A stretch of DNA of 64,000 nt, taken from contig NZ_JASZYE010000001.1 in NCBI RefSeq assembly GCF_030317145.1, positions 1,922,001 through 1,986,000 of the forward strand, read 5' to 3'. Position numbers and translations under genes: made by a program. The stretch comes from Variovorax flavidus (GTDB lineage Bacteria > Pseudomonadota > Gammaproteobacteria > Burkholderiales > Burkholderiaceae_C). The stretch's first letter is position 1. Each line of letters opens with the position of its first letter. Positions 53,775 to 64,000 of the stretch are shown one piece after another. The notes beneath the pieces were generated by a model. It did not search any database. It was not told the origin of the DNA and worked only from the letters and a program-made list of their open reading frames with translations.

Positions 53775-55505
53775 AAATTCCGTCCAGTCGCCCGCGGCCG
53801 CGCCGGCACCGGCTGCAACCAACTGGGGTTCTGTTCGGGTCGATTTCTCGCGAGGGGCAGCGGGCAGCGCCTTGGCGCGCGCCGTCTTCGGAGCCGCCTT
53901 GGCAGCCGCGCCGGCAACCGGCGCGACGCGTGCAAAGGCACGAGCCGCCGAGCTGTCGTGGCTCAGCTTGAACACGCTCACCACTTGCGACAGGCTGCCG
54001 GCCTGGTCCTGCAGCGATGCGGCGGCCGCGGCTGCTTCCTCGACCAGCGCAGCGTTCTGCTGCGTCACCTGATCCATCTGCGTGATCGCCTGGTTGATCT
54101 GCTCGATGCCCGAGGTCTGCTCCTGGCTCGCAGCGGTGATCTCGCCCATGATGTCCGTCACCCGCTTCACGCTGTCGACGATCTCTTCCATCGTCCTGCC
54201 GGCTTCGGCCACCTGCTTGCTGCCCTCTTCGACCTTTTCCACCGAGTCGCCGATCAGCGTCTTGATTTCCTTGGCCGCTGCGGCGGAGCGTTGGGCGAGG
54301 CTGCGGACTTCCGAAGCAACGACCGCGAAGCCGCGGCCTTGCTCGCCCGCACGGGCAGCTTCCACCGCTGCGTTCAGCGCCAGGATGTTGGTCTGGAAGG
54401 CGATGCCATCGATCACGCCGATGATGTCCACGATCTTGCGCGAGGAGGCGTTGATCGAGCCCATGGTGTCGACCACCTGGCCGACCACGCTGCCGCCGCG
54501 CACCGCGACTTCCGAGGCCGACACGGCCAGCTGGTTGGCCTGACGTGCGTTGTCCGCGTTCTGCTTCACCGTGCTGGTGAGTTCTTCCATCGACGCAGCC
54601 GTCTGCTCCAGCGAGCTGGCCTGCTCTTCGGTGCGCGACGACAGATCTTGGTTGCCCGTTGCGATCTCGCTCGATGCGGTCGCGATCGTGTCCGTGCCCG
54701 TGCGCACTTCACCGACCACCTTCGCCAGGCTGTCGTTCATGTTCTTGAGCGCCTGTAGCAACTGACCCGTCTCGTCGCGGCTGTCCACTTCGATGCGGCT
54801 GCTCAGGTCGCCAGCGGCCACCGTCTCCGCAACCTTCACGGCTTCATGCAACGGCCTGACGATGCTGCGCGAGATGATGAAGGCCGCGCACCCGCCGAGA
54901 AGCACCGTCATGATCGTGAGGAAGGCCCTCAGGTTGAAGCCACGCGAATTCGCCGCATCGATGGCGCGACTCATGTCGTCGATGGCCTTGCGTTCCATCG
55001 ACAGCAAGTCGAGCACGCCGCGTTCATAGGCCTTGGCGGCCGGCAGGAACGACTCGTTGAAGGCCCGTGCGGCCTCGGCCGCATTGCCGCTCGCCTTGGC
55101 CTTGGAAACCGCGTCCTTCCCGGCCTGGTACTTCGCGCGCAACTCGACGATGGTCTTGAACATCGCCTTCTCTTCATCGACCACCAGCAGGGCCTCGACC
55201 TTCGCCATGGTCTCGGTGCCCTTCTTGACGCTGTCGGCCATCACATCGGCAAACGCGGTGGGCAGCGTGTCGTCCGTGGTCTTCGCGATCATCGACGTGC
55301 GCGCGATGGCCGAATAGGTCAGCACGTACCAGTCCGAGATGAGCCGCTCCTTCGCCAGCGGGCTTTCCATCATGCGCCGCGTCGCTTCGGCATTGTTCTT
55401 CGCACTCACCAGCGCGAAGGCAGTCGAGATGATCGTCAGGCCGAGGACGATGCCGAAGCCGATGGCCAGGCGCGTGCCGATGCGGACGTTGGAGAGGAAT
55501 TTCAT
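53772..55505 (-). CDS. Methyl-accepting chemotaxis protein with CheR-docking tail (MCP4)
   Basis: Transmembrane chemoreceptor, 577 residues. Helices at about 10-31 and 190-210 flank a helical sensor with an [15 protein letters not shown] stretch, a pattern (KER...W..L) also seen in MCP6 and MCP8. The signalling half matches that of MCP6 at 850 of 857 bases. A 50-residue Ala/Lys/Pro-rich linker leads to DWTEF, a CheR-docking pentapeptide. No clear ribosome site precedes the ATG at 55505. It lies 67 bases after cheW1. Confidence 0.95.
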   Translation of the reverse strand: MKFLSNVRIGTRLAIGFGIVLGLTIISTAFALVSAKNNAEATRRMMESPLAKERLISDWYVLTYSAIARTSMIAKTTDDTLPTAFADVMADSVKKGTETMAKVEALLVVDEEKAMFKTIVELRAKYQAGKDAVSKAKASGNAAEAARAFNESFLPAAKAYERGVLDLLSMERKAIDDMSRAIDAANSRGFNLRAFLTIMTVLLGGCAAFIISRSIVRPLHEAVKVAETVAAGDLSSRIEVDSRDETGQLLQALKNMNDSLAKVVGEVRTGTDTIATASSEIATGNQDLSSRTEEQASSLEQTAASMEELTSTVKQNADNARQANQLAVSASEVAVRGGSVVGQVVDTMGSINASSRKIVDIIGVIDGIAFQTNILALNAAVEAARAGEQGRGFAVVASEVRSLAQRSAAAAKEIKTLIGDSVEKVEEGSKQVAEAGRTMEEIVDSVKRVTDIMGEITAASQEQTSGIEQINQAITQMDQVTQQNAALVEEAAAAAASLQDQAGSLSQVVSVFKLSHDSSAARAFARVAPVAGAAAKAAPKTARAKALPAAPREKSTRTEPQLVAAGAGAAAGDWTEF

Positions 55506-55572
55506 GATGGGATGGAGGAGACGTGGAAGTTGGAGGTAACGCGCAACGCTCGGGACGGTTACGACATCGGGT

Positions 55573-56046
55573 TCAGGCTGCGGCGGCCTCGACGAGGCCC
55601 ATTTCTTCGCTGGACATCAGTCGGTCGATGTCCACCAGGATCAGCATCCGCTCGTCCAGCGTGCCCAGCCCGATCAGGTAGTCCGTGTCCAGCACCGAGC
55701 CCATCTCCGGCGCCGGCTTGATCTGCTCGGCCGACAGCGTGATCACGTCCGACACGCTGTCCACCACCATCCCCACCACACGACCGCCGATGTTCAGCAC
55801 GATCACCACCGTGAACTGGTCATAGCTCGGCGTGCCCAGCGCAAACTTGATCCGCATGTCGATGATCGGAACGATGATCCCCCGCAGGTTCACCACCCCC
55901 TTGATGTAGTCCGGCGCGTTCGCGATCCGCGTCACCGCGTCGTAGCCGCGAAGCTCCTGCACCTTCTGGATGTCGATGCCGTATTCCTCGTGGCCGAGGG
56001 TGAAGGAAAGGAATTCGAGCGGCTTGCTCGGTTGAACTGTGGTCAT
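55573..56046 (-). CDS. cheW: Chemotaxis coupling protein CheW, first copy
   Basis: CheW couples receptors to the CheA kinase. It has 157 residues; the core ([53 protein letters not shown]) is complete. Nearly the whole core is identical to the second CheW in this window; only the ends differ ([31 protein letters not shown]). AGGAG precedes the ATG at 56046. It lies 16 bases after the Aer-like gene. Confidence 0.96.
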   Translation of the reverse strand: MTTVQPSKPLEFLSFTLGHEEYGIDIQKVQELRGYDAVTRIANAPDYIKGVVNLRGIIVPIIDMRIKFALGTPSYDQFTVVIVLNIGGRVVGMVVDSVSDVITLSAEQIKPAPEMGSVLDTDYLIGLGTLDERMLILVDIDRLMSSEEMGLVEAAAA

Positions 56047-56062
56047 CTGCCTGGCTCCTGAT

Positions 56063-57649
56063 TCAAGACTTGAAAACACTCACTGCATCGACGAGGCTCT
56101 CGGCCTGTTCCTGCAGTGACTGCGCAGCAGCGGAGGCTTGCTCCACCAGTGCCGCGTTCTGTTGAGTGACCTGGTCCATCTGCGTGATGGCCTGGTTGAT
56201 CTGTTCGATGCCGGAGGTCTGTTCCTGGCTTGCGGTCGTGATCTCGCCCATGATGTCGGTCACCCGCTTGACGCTGCCGACGATCTCCTCCATCGTCTTG
56301 CCCGCCTCGCCCACCAGCACGCTGCCGGCGCCGACCTTCCCCACCGAGTCGTCGATGAGGCCCTTGATTTCCTTGGCTGCCGAAGCTGAGCGCTGGGCGA
56401 GGTTGCGCACCTCGGCGGCCACCACTGCGAAGCCCTTGCCCTGCTCGCCGGCGCGGGCGGCCTCGACCGCCGCGTTCAGCGCCAGGATGTTGGTCTGGAA
56501 GGCGATGCCATCGATCACGCCGATGATGTCGACGATCTTGCGGGACGATGCATTGATCGACGCCATGGTGTCGACCACCTGGCTGACGACCTCGCCGCCC
56601 TTCACCGCGACCTCGGAAGCCGACACGGCCAGCTGGTTGGCCTGGCGCGCGTTGTCGGCGTTCTGCTTCACGGTGCTGGTGAGTTCTTCCATCGACGCGG
56701 CCGTCTGCTCCAGTGAACTGGCCTGTTCTTCGGTGCGCGAGGACAGGTCCTGGTTGCCGCTGGCAATCTGGCCCGACGTCGACATCACGCCAGTGACGTT
56801 CGCGCCGACGTCCGCCACGATGGCGAAGAGGTTCGCGCTCATCTGGTTCAGCGCCCGCAGCAGGCTCTTGGTCTCGTCGTAGGAACGGATCTGGAACTTG
56901 ACCGGCGCACCGCCTGCGATGGCCTGCGCCACGCCCACCGCCTGCTCCAGCGGCTGGAAGATCGTGCGGCCCAGGAAGCGGCCCATGGCGATCCATGCCA
57001 TCGCCGCGCCGACCGTGCTGGCGGCGAGCAGGTTCGGAAGCCAGCTTGACGCGCCCGACGACGCGGACAGCCTCGATGCCTCGGACCATCCGAGGCCACC
57101 CAGGCCCAGCGTGACCACAGCCGCGATCGCCGTCACGGCGAAGACACGGCGGCGCACCGGAATGCGGCGCAGGCTGCCCAGCGGGTCCGACCATCCCTGC
57201 CGGACGACTTCGCCCTGGCGGATGCGGATGTTCTTCGCCTGACCCTCGCGCAGCTTGCGATAGAGGTTCTCGGCTTCGATCACATCGGCGCGTTCGGGCT
57301 GGCTGCGAACGGACATGTAGCCCTCGGTCACGCCCTTGCGGTGGATGGGCGTGACGTTCGCCTGCACCCAGTAGAAGTCGCCGTTCTTGCGGCGGTTCTT
57401 GACGAGGCCGGTCCAGGGCAGGCCACGACCGAGCGTGTCCCACATGTCGGCAAAGGCCTCGGGCGGCATGTCGGGATGCCGCACGATGTTGTGGGCCTTG
57501 CCCATCAACTCCTCGAGCGTGTAGCCGCTGACCTCCACGAAGGTCGGGTTGACGTAGGTGATGCGCCCCTTCAGGTCGGTGCGCGAGACCAGCGCCGACG
57601 TTGGCGGCAGCGGGTATTCGTTGTGGGTGATCGGCAGGTTGACGCGCAT
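56063..57649 (-). CDS. PAS-domain aerotaxis-type receptor (Aer-like, MCP5)
   Basis: A 528-residue receptor without a periplasmic sensor. The N-terminus (about 15-115) is a PAS domain with the Aer-type FAD pattern: [57 protein letters not shown]. Hydrophobic segments follow at about 165-185 and 205-225, then HAMP and the signalling hairpin ([20 protein letters not shown] subtype). The C-terminus is VDAVSVFKS, no pentapeptide. It probably senses redox or energy state. It starts 4 bases after MCP6 and ends 16 bases before cheW1, so the three share an mRNA. Confidence 0.95.
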   Translation of the reverse strand: MRVNLPITHNEYPLPPTSALVSRTDLKGRITYVNPTFVEVSGYTLEELMGKAHNIVRHPDMPPEAFADMWDTLGRGLPWTGLVKNRRKNGDFYWVQANVTPIHRKGVTEGYMSVRSQPERADVIEAENLYRKLREGQAKNIRIRQGEVVRQGWSDPLGSLRRIPVRRRVFAVTAIAAVVTLGLGGLGWSEASRLSASSGASSWLPNLLAASTVGAAMAWIAMGRFLGRTIFQPLEQAVGVAQAIAGGAPVKFQIRSYDETKSLLRALNQMSANLFAIVADVGANVTGVMSTSGQIASGNQDLSSRTEEQASSLEQTAASMEELTSTVKQNADNARQANQLAVSASEVAVKGGEVVSQVVDTMASINASSRKIVDIIGVIDGIAFQTNILALNAAVEAARAGEQGKGFAVVAAEVRNLAQRSASAAKEIKGLIDDSVGKVGAGSVLVGEAGKTMEEIVGSVKRVTDIMGEITTASQEQTSGIEQINQAITQMDQVTQQNAALVEQASAAAQSLQEQAESLVDAVSVFKS

Positions 57650-57653
57650 GGGC

Positions 57654-59219
57654 CTATCGCTCCAGTCGCCCGGCGGAGTCGAGCCGGAACACGCCCACTG
57701 CGTGCGACAGGCTGCCGGCCTGGTCCTGCAGCGATGCGGCGGCCGCGGCTGCTTCCTCGACCAGCGCAGCGTTCTGCTGCGTCACCTGATCCATCTGCGT
57801 GATCGCCTGGTTGATCTGCTCGATGCCCGAGGTCTGCTCCTGGCTCGCAGCGGTGATCTCGCCCATGATGTCCGTCACGCGCTTCACGCTGTCGACGATC
57901 TCTTCCATCGTCCTGCCGGCTTCGGCCACCTGCTTGCTGCCCTCTTCGACCTTTTCCACCGAGTCGCCGATCAGCGTCTTGATTTCCTTGGCCGCTGCGG
58001 CGGAGCGTTGGGCGAGGCTGCGGACTTCCGAAGCAACGACCGCGAAGCCGCGGCCTTGCTCGCCCGCACGGGCAGCTTCCACCGCTGCGTTCAGCGCCAG
58101 GATGTTGGTCTGGAAGGCGATGCCATCGATCACGCCGATGATGTCCACGATCTTGCGCGAGGAGGCGTTGATCGAGCCCATGGTGTCGACCACCTGGCCG
58201 ACCACGCTGCCGCCGCGTACCGCGACTTCCGAGGCCGACACGGCCAGCTGGTTGGCCTGACGTGCGTTGTCCGCGTTCTGCTTCACCGTGCTGGTGAGTT
58301 CTTCCATCGACGCAGCCGTCTGCTCCAGCGAGCTGGCCTGCTCTTCGGTGCGCGACGACAGATCTTGGTTGCCCGTTGCGATCTCGCTCGATGCGGTCGC
58401 GATCGTGTCCGTGCCCGTGCGCACTTCGCCGACCACCTTCGCCAGGCTGTCGTTCATGTTCTTGAGCGCCTGCAGCAGCTGGCCCGTCTCGTCGCGGCTG
58501 TCCACTTCGATGCGGCTGCTCAGGTCGCCAGCGGCCACCGTCTCCGCGACCTTCACGGCCTGTCCGAGGGGGCGAACGATGCCGACCGTCAGCCGCCACG
58601 CGGCAAGGGCGCCGACCAGCAGCGCGATGGCGGACAGCACCATCATCGTCAGGTGGCCAGCATCATGGTCCTTGGCAATCCCCTTCGCCGCGAGGTCGAT
58701 CTGCTCGTGCTCATGCACCGCGAGACTGTCGACGGCCTTCTCATAGTTCGCCAGCGCCGCGAGGAACTGGTTGTCGGCCAGCTTGTTGGCAGCCTCCGTG
58801 TCGCCGGCCGCCTTGAACTTGTTGAGCGAGGCCAGCAATTCGAGCACCACGCGGCGTGCTTCGGCGACGTCGCCGTAGAGCTTCTTCTCCTCCGGCGATG
58901 TCAGCAGCTCCTCGAGCTTCTTCTGCAGCGGATTGATCAGCGCCTGCCCGGCGCCGAGATCTTTCTTGAAATAGGCTTCGGTCGCGCCGTCGGTGGCCTT
59001 GACCATGGCGAAGGTGCGCACGATGTTCGCTGCCAGCAGCTTGGACCACTCGCCGACCATCCGCTCCTTGACCAGGGGACCCGAAACCATCTCCTCCGTG
59101 GCATTGCCGACGTTGCTCAACCGGCTCATCCCGGTCGCCGAGATGAAACCCATGAGCACCAGCATGGCGGCAAAGCCAACGCCCAGGCGCGTGCCGATCT
59201 TCAGATCCTTGAAACTCAT
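57654..59219 (-). CDS. Methyl-accepting chemotaxis protein, four-helix-bundle sensor (MCP6)
   Basis: Transmembrane chemoreceptor, 521 residues. Helices at about 10-30 and 190-210 flank a helical sensor ([37 protein letters not shown]). The signalling half is of the KTLIGDSV subtype and differs from MCP4 by only 7 bases in 857. It ends [13 protein letters not shown], without pentapeptide, so it lost or never had the tail found in MCP4. A sigma-28 type promoter lies 60 bases upstream. It is the first gene of the MCP6-Aer-cheW unit. Confidence 0.95.
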   Translation of the reverse strand: MSFKDLKIGTRLGVGFAAMLVLMGFISATGMSRLSNVGNATEEMVSGPLVKERMVGEWSKLLAANIVRTFAMVKATDGATEAYFKKDLGAGQALINPLQKKLEELLTSPEEKKLYGDVAEARRVVLELLASLNKFKAAGDTEAANKLADNQFLAALANYEKAVDSLAVHEHEQIDLAAKGIAKDHDAGHLTMMVLSAIALLVGALAAWRLTVGIVRPLGQAVKVAETVAAGDLSSRIEVDSRDETGQLLQALKNMNDSLAKVVGEVRTGTDTIATASSEIATGNQDLSSRTEEQASSLEQTAASMEELTSTVKQNADNARQANQLAVSASEVAVRGGSVVGQVVDTMGSINASSRKIVDIIGVIDGIAFQTNILALNAAVEAARAGEQGRGFAVVASEVRSLAQRSAAAAKEIKTLIGDSVEKVEEGSKQVAEAGRTMEEIVDSVKRVTDIMGEITAASQEQTSGIEQINQAITQMDQVTQQNAALVEEAAAAAASLQDQAGSLSHAVGVFRLDSAGRLER

Positions 59220-59278
59220 CTCACTCTTTCTACGATGGGTGGAACCCGAAGCGCACTGCTGGCTTCGGTCGCTCCTCT

Positions 59279-59305
59279 ATATCGGCTGCAACCGGCAAAA
59301 GTTGA
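59279..59305 (-). promoter_or_regulatory. Sigma-28 (FliA) promoter of MCP6-Aer-cheW
   Basis: Minus strand: TCAACTTT (59305-59298), exactly 11 bases, GCCGATAT (59286-59279). The -10 matches at seven of eight and the -35 at six of eight positions of TAAAGTTT-N11-GCCGATAA. It lies in the 107-base gap between MCP7 and MCP6. Confidence 0.78.
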
Positions 59306-59326
59306 GGCCGTGCGCTTTCGCGAGTC

Positions 59327-60871
59327 CTAGAGCCTGAAGACGCTCACGACCTGGGAGAGGCCGCCCGCCTGCTCCTGCAGCGATTGCGCCGCAGCCGAGG
59401 CTTCTTCCACCAGGGCCGCGTTCTGCTGCGTCACCTGATCCATCTGCGTGATCGCCTGGTTGATCTGCTCGATGCCCGAGGTCTGCTCCTGGCTCGCAGC
59501 GGTGATCTCGCCCATGATGTCCGTCACCCGCTTCACGCTGTCGACGATCTCTTCCATCGTCCTGCCGGCTTCGGCCACCTGCTTGCTGCCCTCTTCGACC
59601 TTTTCCACCGAGTCGCCGATCAGCGTCTTGATTTCCTTGGCCGCTGCGGCGGAGCGTTGGGCGAGGCTGCGGACTTCCGAAGCAACGACCGCGAAGCCGC
59701 GGCCTTGCTCGCCCGCACGGGCAGCTTCCACCGCTGCGTTCAACGCCAGGATGTTGGTCTGGAAGGCGATGCCGTCGATCACGCCGATGATGTCCACGAT
59801 CTTGCGCGAGGAGGCGTTGATCGAGCCCATGGTGTCGACCACCTGGCCGACCACGCTGCCGCCACGCACCGCCACTTCGGAGGCCGACACGGCCAGCTGA
59901 TTGGCCTGGCGTGCGTTGTCCGCGTTCTGCTTCACCGTGCTCGTGAGTTCTTCCATCGACGCAGCCGTCTGCTCCAGCGAGCTGGCCTGCTCTTCGGTGC
60001 GCGACGACAGGTCCTGGTTGCCCGTCGCGATCTCGCTCGATGCGGTCGCGATCGTGTCCGTGCCCGTGCGCACTTCGCCCACGATCTTGACCAGGCTGTC
60101 GTTCATCTCCTTGAGCGCGTGCATCAACTGGCCCGTCTCGTCCTTGGAGCGGACTTCGATGCGCGAGGAGATGTCGCCAGCGGCGACGGTCTCGGCCACC
60201 TTGACCGCTTGCGCGATCGGGCCGGTGATCGAACGCGTGGTGAACCACGCGATGGCAGCACCCATGAGGAGCGCCAGGGCGCCGAGGCCGATCATGAGAT
60301 TGCGCGCTCGGGTGTATTCGGCGTTGGCCTGCTCCTTGGCCCTCTGGGAAAGCCGGGTCTCGTGCTGCACCATCTCGTCCAGCGCCACCACGATAGCCTG
60401 AACCGATGGAGTGAACTTCTTCATCAGGAGTTCGGTCGCTTCATCGTTCTTGTTCTGCAGGGCGAGTTCGAGCAACCGGGCGTTGATGGGCGTCGCGACG
60501 GCCAGCGCGTCTTCGACCTTGGCCAGGAGCGCCTTGCCCTCGGGGCTGACGACCAGCTTGCCGAGCTGCGTCCTGGCTTCGGTGTAGCGCTCGCGGGCCG
60601 CGGCGATCTTCTGCATTTCCTCGCGCATGGCCGCTTCGTCGGTCAGCAGCACCAGGTGGCTCGCGAGGTTCGCCATGTCGCGGATGGAATCCAGCATCTT
60701 GTTCGCCGTGGCAACCTTGACGTTGTTGCTGCTGACGATGCCATTGAGATGCGTCTGGATGCTGGACATGGACGTCAGGCCCAGGCCCATGATGAAAGCC
60801 AGGAACAGGAGCACTGCGGCAAAGCCCAGTGCCAGGCGGGTGCCGATCTTGAGGTTGGAAATGAAGTTCAT
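59327..60871 (-). CDS. Methyl-accepting chemotaxis protein, four-helix-bundle sensor (MCP7)
   Basis: Transmembrane chemoreceptor, 514 residues. Helices at about 10-32 and 190-210 flank a helical sensor ([20 protein letters not shown], a typical 4HB opening). HAMP and the [15 protein letters not shown] signalling hairpin follow; it ends SQVVSVFRL without pentapeptide. The Shine-Dalgarno sequence is weak. It follows MCP8 by 30 bases and may be read with it. Confidence 0.95.
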   Translation of the reverse strand: MNFISNLKIGTRLALGFAAVLLFLAFIMGLGLTSMSSIQTHLNGIVSSNNVKVATANKMLDSIRDMANLASHLVLLTDEAAMREEMQKIAAARERYTEARTQLGKLVVSPEGKALLAKVEDALAVATPINARLLELALQNKNDEATELLMKKFTPSVQAIVVALDEMVQHETRLSQRAKEQANAEYTRARNLMIGLGALALLMGAAIAWFTTRSITGPIAQAVKVAETVAAGDISSRIEVRSKDETGQLMHALKEMNDSLVKIVGEVRTGTDTIATASSEIATGNQDLSSRTEEQASSLEQTAASMEELTSTVKQNADNARQANQLAVSASEVAVRGGSVVGQVVDTMGSINASSRKIVDIIGVIDGIAFQTNILALNAAVEAARAGEQGRGFAVVASEVRSLAQRSAAAAKEIKTLIGDSVEKVEEGSKQVAEAGRTMEEIVDSVKRVTDIMGEITAASQEQTSGIEQINQAITQMDQVTQQNAALVEEASAAAQSLQEQAGGLSQVVSVFRL

Positions 60872-60901
60872 GGTTGGGACGATGTCGTTCTGAAATGCGG
60901 T

Positions 60902-62608
60902 CTAGAACTCGGTCCAGTCGCCGGCGCTGGCGCTGGCCGTGGCCACCTTGGGCGCGGCCACTTCTTTCGGTCGAGGTGTCGTGGCGGGCGGCTTCGCCCC
61001 CGCTTTCCGCGCCGCGACGGCAACCGGTGCCGGACGCCCAGGGACATGCAAAGGGCCTGCACCGTCGTCGTCATCGAGCTTGAAGGTGCCGACGATCTGC
61101 GACAGGCCACCCGCCTGCTCCTGCAGCGATGCGGCGGCAGCGGCGGCTTCCTCCACCAGCGCAGCGTTCTGCTGCGTCACCTGGTCCATCTGCGTGATCG
61201 CCTGGTTGATCTGCTCGATGCCCGAGGTCTGCTCCTGGCTCGCAGCGGTGATCTCGCCCATGATGTCCGTCACCCGCTTCACGCTGCCGACGATCTCTTC
61301 CATCGTCTTTCCCGCTTCGCCCACCAGCACGCTGCCCACGTCCACCTTGCCCACCGAGTCGTCGATCAGGCCCTTGATTTCCTTGGCCGCCGCCGCCGAG
61401 CGCTGCGCCAGGTTGCGCACCTCGGCCGCCACCACCGCGAAGCCCCTGCCCTGCTCGCCCGCACGGGCTGCTTCCACCGCCGCATTCAGCGCCAGGATGT
61501 TGGTCTGGAAGGCGATGCCATCGATCACACCGATGATGTCCACGATCTTCTTCGACGACGCATTGATCGAGGCCATGGTGTCCACCACCTGGCTGACCAC
61601 GCTGCCGCCCTTGACCGCCACCTCGGAGGCCGAGGCCGCCAGCTGGTTGGCCTGACGTGCGTTGTCCGCGTTCTGCTTCACCGTGCTGGTGAGTTCTTCC
61701 ATCGACGCAGCCGTCTGCTCCAGCGAGCTGGCCTGCTCTTCGGTGCGCGACGACAGGTCCTGGTTGCCCGCCGCGATTTCCTTCGACGCCACAACGATCG
61801 AATCGGTCGCAGTCTTGATCCGGCTCACCAGATCAGTGAGCGTGTCTTCCATTTCGCCCATGCCGCGCAGCAGCCGGCCGAAGTCGCCGCCGCGCTGGGT
61901 CTCGAACTCCTTGCTGAGGTCGCCCGAGGCGACGGTCTCGGCGATGAGCAGTGCCTCGTCGATCGGCTCGACGATGCTGCGCGTCAGCCGCCATGCCAGC
62001 GCCGCACCGAGCGCGATCGCAAGCACGGCCAGGATGATCACGTTGGTACGGCCCGAGCGGTAGAGCTCGTCGATCGCCGTGGCCGACTTGTCGATCTGCG
62101 CCTGCTGGTGGCTCAGCATGGCGCGGATGCTCGCGTCGTAGCTCTCCAGGGTAGACAGCAGCTTCTCTCCGCTGAGCCGCGTGGCTTCGGCGAGATTGCC
62201 TTCGGCCTTGAGCTTGAGGATCGCCGTGCGAAGCTCGACGTACTCGGCGCGCTTCTTCTTGATGTCGGCACTCAGTGCAAGCTCTTCGGGCGATGCGAGC
62301 ACTTCTTCGAGCTTCTTCTGCGCCTCCGAGATGGCGGCGCTGGTCTTGCTCATGTTCTTCTGCAGGAACTCCTGGACCTCGGGGTCGTTGCTCTTGAGCA
62401 ATGCATAAGTGCGCACGCTGTTGGTACTGGTGGAGAGCAGCCAGTTAGCGGCCAGGCGCTCCTTCTCCAGCGATCCCCGAGCCAGCTCGTGCGTGGCTTC
62501 GCCCACGCCTTGCAGCCGTGCCACGCCGACGCCCGCGATGACGGCCACGAGGGCCAGAACCAACGCAAAGCCGCCACCCAGGCGGGTACCAATCTTCCAG
62601 TCCTTCAT
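60902..62608 (-). CDS. Methyl-accepting chemotaxis protein with CheR-docking tail (MCP8)
   Basis: Transmembrane chemoreceptor, 568 residues. Helices at about 10-28 and 185-207 flank a helical sensor ([40 protein letters not shown]). The signalling half is the KKIVDI / [17 protein letters not shown] subtype, closely matching MCP2 in DNA. A 50-residue Ala/Pro/Lys-rich linker leads to DWTEF, a CheR-docking pentapeptide. GGAG precedes the ATG. It lies 59 bases after cheW2. Confidence 0.95.
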   Translation of the reverse strand: MKDWKIGTRLGGGFALVLALVAVIAGVGVARLQGVGEATHELARGSLEKERLAANWLLSTSTNSVRTYALLKSNDPEVQEFLQKNMSKTSAAISEAQKKLEEVLASPEELALSADIKKKRAEYVELRTAILKLKAEGNLAEATRLSGEKLLSTLESYDASIRAMLSHQQAQIDKSATAIDELYRSGRTNVIILAVLAIALGAALAWRLTRSIVEPIDEALLIAETVASGDLSKEFETQRGGDFGRLLRGMGEMEDTLTDLVSRIKTATDSIVVASKEIAAGNQDLSSRTEEQASSLEQTAASMEELTSTVKQNADNARQANQLAASASEVAVKGGSVVSQVVDTMASINASSKKIVDIIGVIDGIAFQTNILALNAAVEAARAGEQGRGFAVVAAEVRNLAQRSAAAAKEIKGLIDDSVGKVDVGSVLVGEAGKTMEEIVGSVKRVTDIMGEITAASQEQTSGIEQINQAITQMDQVTQQNAALVEEAAAAAASLQEQAGGLSQIVGTFKLDDDDGAGPLHVPGRPAPVAVAARKAGAKPPATTPRPKEVAAPKVATASASAGDWTEF

Positions 62609-62667
62609 CGCTTCTCCAAGTCCGTCTGTTGTGTCCGTTATTTGTGTGTGCCGCCGGAGAAGGTCCG

Positions 62668-63186
62668 TCAGGCGGCCATCTTCTCGATCAGGCCCATGTC
62701 CTCGCTGGACATCAGGCGGTCGATGTCCACCAGGATCAGCATCCGCTCGTCCAGCGTGCCCAGCCCGATCAGGTAGTCCGTGTCCAGCACTGAGCCCATC
62801 TCCGGCGCCGGCTTGATCTGCTCGGCCGACAGCGTGATCACGTCCGACACGCTGTCCACCACCATCCCCACCACCCGACCGCCGATGTTCAGCACGATCA
62901 CCACCGTGAACTGGTCGTAGCTCGGCGTGCCCAGCGCAAACTTGATGCGCATGTCGATGATCGGGACGATGATCCCCCGCAGGTTCACCACCCCCTTGAT
63001 GTAGTCCGGCGCGTTCGCGATCCGCGTCACCGCGTCGTAGCCGCGAAGCTCCTGCACCTTCTGGATGTCGATGCCGTATTCCTCCTCGCCCAGCGTGAAG
63101 GTGACCACCTCCAGCCGGTTGGCGTTCGCGAGGGCCGCGGAGGCAGCACCGCCCGCGTGTTGATGAAGGCTTTTGATTTCTGCCAT
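62668..63186 (-). CDS. cheW: Chemotaxis coupling protein CheW, second copy
   Basis: A second CheW of 172 residues, with the same core as the first copy. In DNA, 62702-63084 and 55607-55989 differ at about six positions. It has a longer N-terminus ([20 protein letters not shown]) and ends [16 protein letters not shown] lies before the ATG. It sits between flgJ and MCP8, at the head of the receptor array. Confidence 0.96.
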   Translation of the reverse strand: MAEIKSLHQHAGGAASAALANANRLEVVTFTLGEEEYGIDIQKVQELRGYDAVTRIANAPDYIKGVVNLRGIIVPIIDMRIKFALGTPSYDQFTVVIVLNIGGRVVGMVVDSVSDVITLSAEQIKPAPEMGSVLDTDYLIGLGTLDERMLILVDIDRLMSSEDMGLIEKMAA

Positions 63187-63244
63187 GGGAGTCCTTTGCG
63201 TGGGCTGGGGGTTCGGGTAGGGGGGCGGCCGGCCGGGTCGCCGG

Positions 63245-64000
63245 TCAGCCGAACTTCTGCATGATGCGAACGAGCTTGTGCCCGTACTGCGGATCGGTCG
63301 CGTAGCCGGCGCGCTGCAGTCCGTGCGCGGCCTCGGTCGGGTCGTCGGTGGCCAGCACGTTGGCGTAGCGCGGGTTGCGCGTCATGAAGCGCGCGTAGTC
63401 GGTGAAGGCCTCGTCGTAGGAGGCGTAGGCCCTGAACTTGGCGCGAATGCGCTGCGGCTCGCCGTCAACGTATTCGGTGGTGGTGGTCTCGACCACCGGG
63501 CCCTGCCAGCTGCGGTCGGCCTTGATGCCGAAGAGGTTGAAGCTCTGCGTGCCGTCGTCCGCGCGGATCTCGCGTTTGCCCCAGCCGGATTCGAGCGCAG
63601 CCTGCGCCAGGATCAGTGGCGCGGGGACGCCGCTCGCATTGCTCGCCGCCTGGGCCGATGCGCCCATGCGGTTGACGAACTGGTCGACGTGGCTCTGCAG
63701 GTTCGATGCGGCGTTCGATCCGTTGCGGTCGTTGTTGACCTGATAGAGGCTCAGGTCGGCCCGCGCGGCCGATGAAGACGGCGCGGTCTGCGAGGGCTGC
63801 GAAGGCGACGAGCCGAGCGGAATGCCCGATTGCGCATGCAGCGGCAAGCCGCCGCGCGGCAGCAGCGACATCGCGGCCGGCTCCGCGCCGTCGTCGGAAA
63901 CACCCGCCGCGATGCTGCGCTGGAGCTGCGCCAGCATCGCCTCGGCCAGACCCACGCCGCGCCCCGAGAGGCTCTGCGTGAGCTGCTGGTCGAGCATCGA
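63245..64000 (-). CDS. flgJ: Peptidoglycan hydrolase FlgJ (rod cap), N-terminus outside the window
   Basis: FlgJ caps the growing rod and cuts peptidoglycan so the rod can pass. The frame is open to base 64000; the first visible residues [20 protein letters not shown] match the end of the rod-cap domain, so the true start lies beyond the window. A Ser/Ala/Pro linker follows, then the glucosaminidase domain (GH73 type): [19 protein letters not shown] with the catalytic Glu, [15 protein letters not shown] and [15 protein letters not shown]. About 252 residues are present. flgK normally follows it directly but is 15 kb away here. Confidence 0.93.
   Translation of the reverse strand, partial: SMLDQQLTQSLSGRGVGLAEAMLAQLQRSIAAGVSDDGAEPAAMSLLPRGGLPLHAQSGIPLGSSPSQPSQTAPSSSAARADLSLYQVNNDRNGSNAASNLQSHVDQFVNRMGASAQAASNASGVPAPLILAQAALESGWGKREIRADDGTQSFNLFGIKADRSWQGPVVETTTTEYVDGEPQRIRAKFRAYASYDEAFTDYARFMTRNPRYANVLATDDPTEAAHGLQRAGYATDPQYGHKLVRIMQKFG

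Noticed and set aside
48268..62608. Regularly repeated blocks suggesting a large repeat array or CRISPR-like structure
   Set aside because: The repeats are the conserved signalling domains of separate MCP genes, hundreds of bases long with no short spacers.
59384..62776. Open frame of 1130 codons on the plus strand over the receptor genes
   Set aside because: Antisense to MCP7 and MCP8. Its repeated His/Leu/Arg segments only mirror the repeated signalling domains.

Overview
The window looks like chromosomal DNA of a GC-rich, motile betaproteobacterium of the Burkholderiales, most likely Comamonadaceae and Variovorax-like. This is inferred from the fliE / fliFGHIJKLMNOPQR arrangement, the Aer-type receptor, the GlgE plus TreS-maltokinase genes and the codon use; no 16S rRNA gene is present to prove it. 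The window is gene-dense. No stretch longer than 300 bases lacks a gene; the longest is the 288-base divergent fliE-fliF interval. I saw no tRNA, rRNA, CRISPR array, insertion sequence or prophage.

Layout. (1) 1-15053, flagellar block: fliD (cut by the window edge), flaG, fliC and fliE on the minus strand; then a compact plus-strand operon fliF-G-H-I-J-K-L-M-N-O-P-Q-R. A sigma-28 type promoter precedes fliC. A short dispersed repeat lies after fliE, and a second inverted copy forms the start of fliO. (2) 15117-19815, mixed housekeeping and accessory genes: FMN reductase-like protein, DUF4345 protein, lipoprotein, GFA/CENP-V protein, LysE exporter, D-aminoacylase-like amidohydrolase. (3) 19832-38270, an alpha-glucan/trehalose operon on the plus strand: an (alpha/alpha)6-type glycosidase-like protein, GlgB, GlgE, a TreS-maltokinase fusion, a membrane protein of the MscS TM-helix type, GlgX, TreZ and a MalQ-TreY fusion. 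Together these can turn linear glucan into trehalose (TreY, TreZ), trehalose into maltose and maltose-1-phosphate (TreS, maltokinase), and that back into branched glucan (GlgE, GlgB), with GlgX and MalQ trimming and recycling. (4) 38384-44918, smaller genes: hypotheticals, a DUF3182-like protein, an alpha/beta hydrolase, a PRC-barrel protein, and a probable regulator, beta-propeller, DUF899 operon, then a DUF4189-like protein. (5) 44959-64000, minus strand: flgL and flgK, then eight chemoreceptor (MCP) genes and two cheW genes, then flgJ (cut by the window edge).

The chemoreceptor array sits between flgJ and flgK, genes that are usually neighbours. flgK has its own sigma-28 type promoter just downstream of the last receptor gene, and a third such promoter drives the MCP-Aer-CheW trio in the middle of the array. 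The receptors differ in their sensor halves. Their signalling halves are very similar and fall into two sequence subtypes; one pair is 99 percent identical in DNA over 857 bases. Three receptors carry a C-terminal CheR-docking pentapeptide. The two CheW proteins are almost the same. cheA, cheY, cheR and cheB are not in the window.
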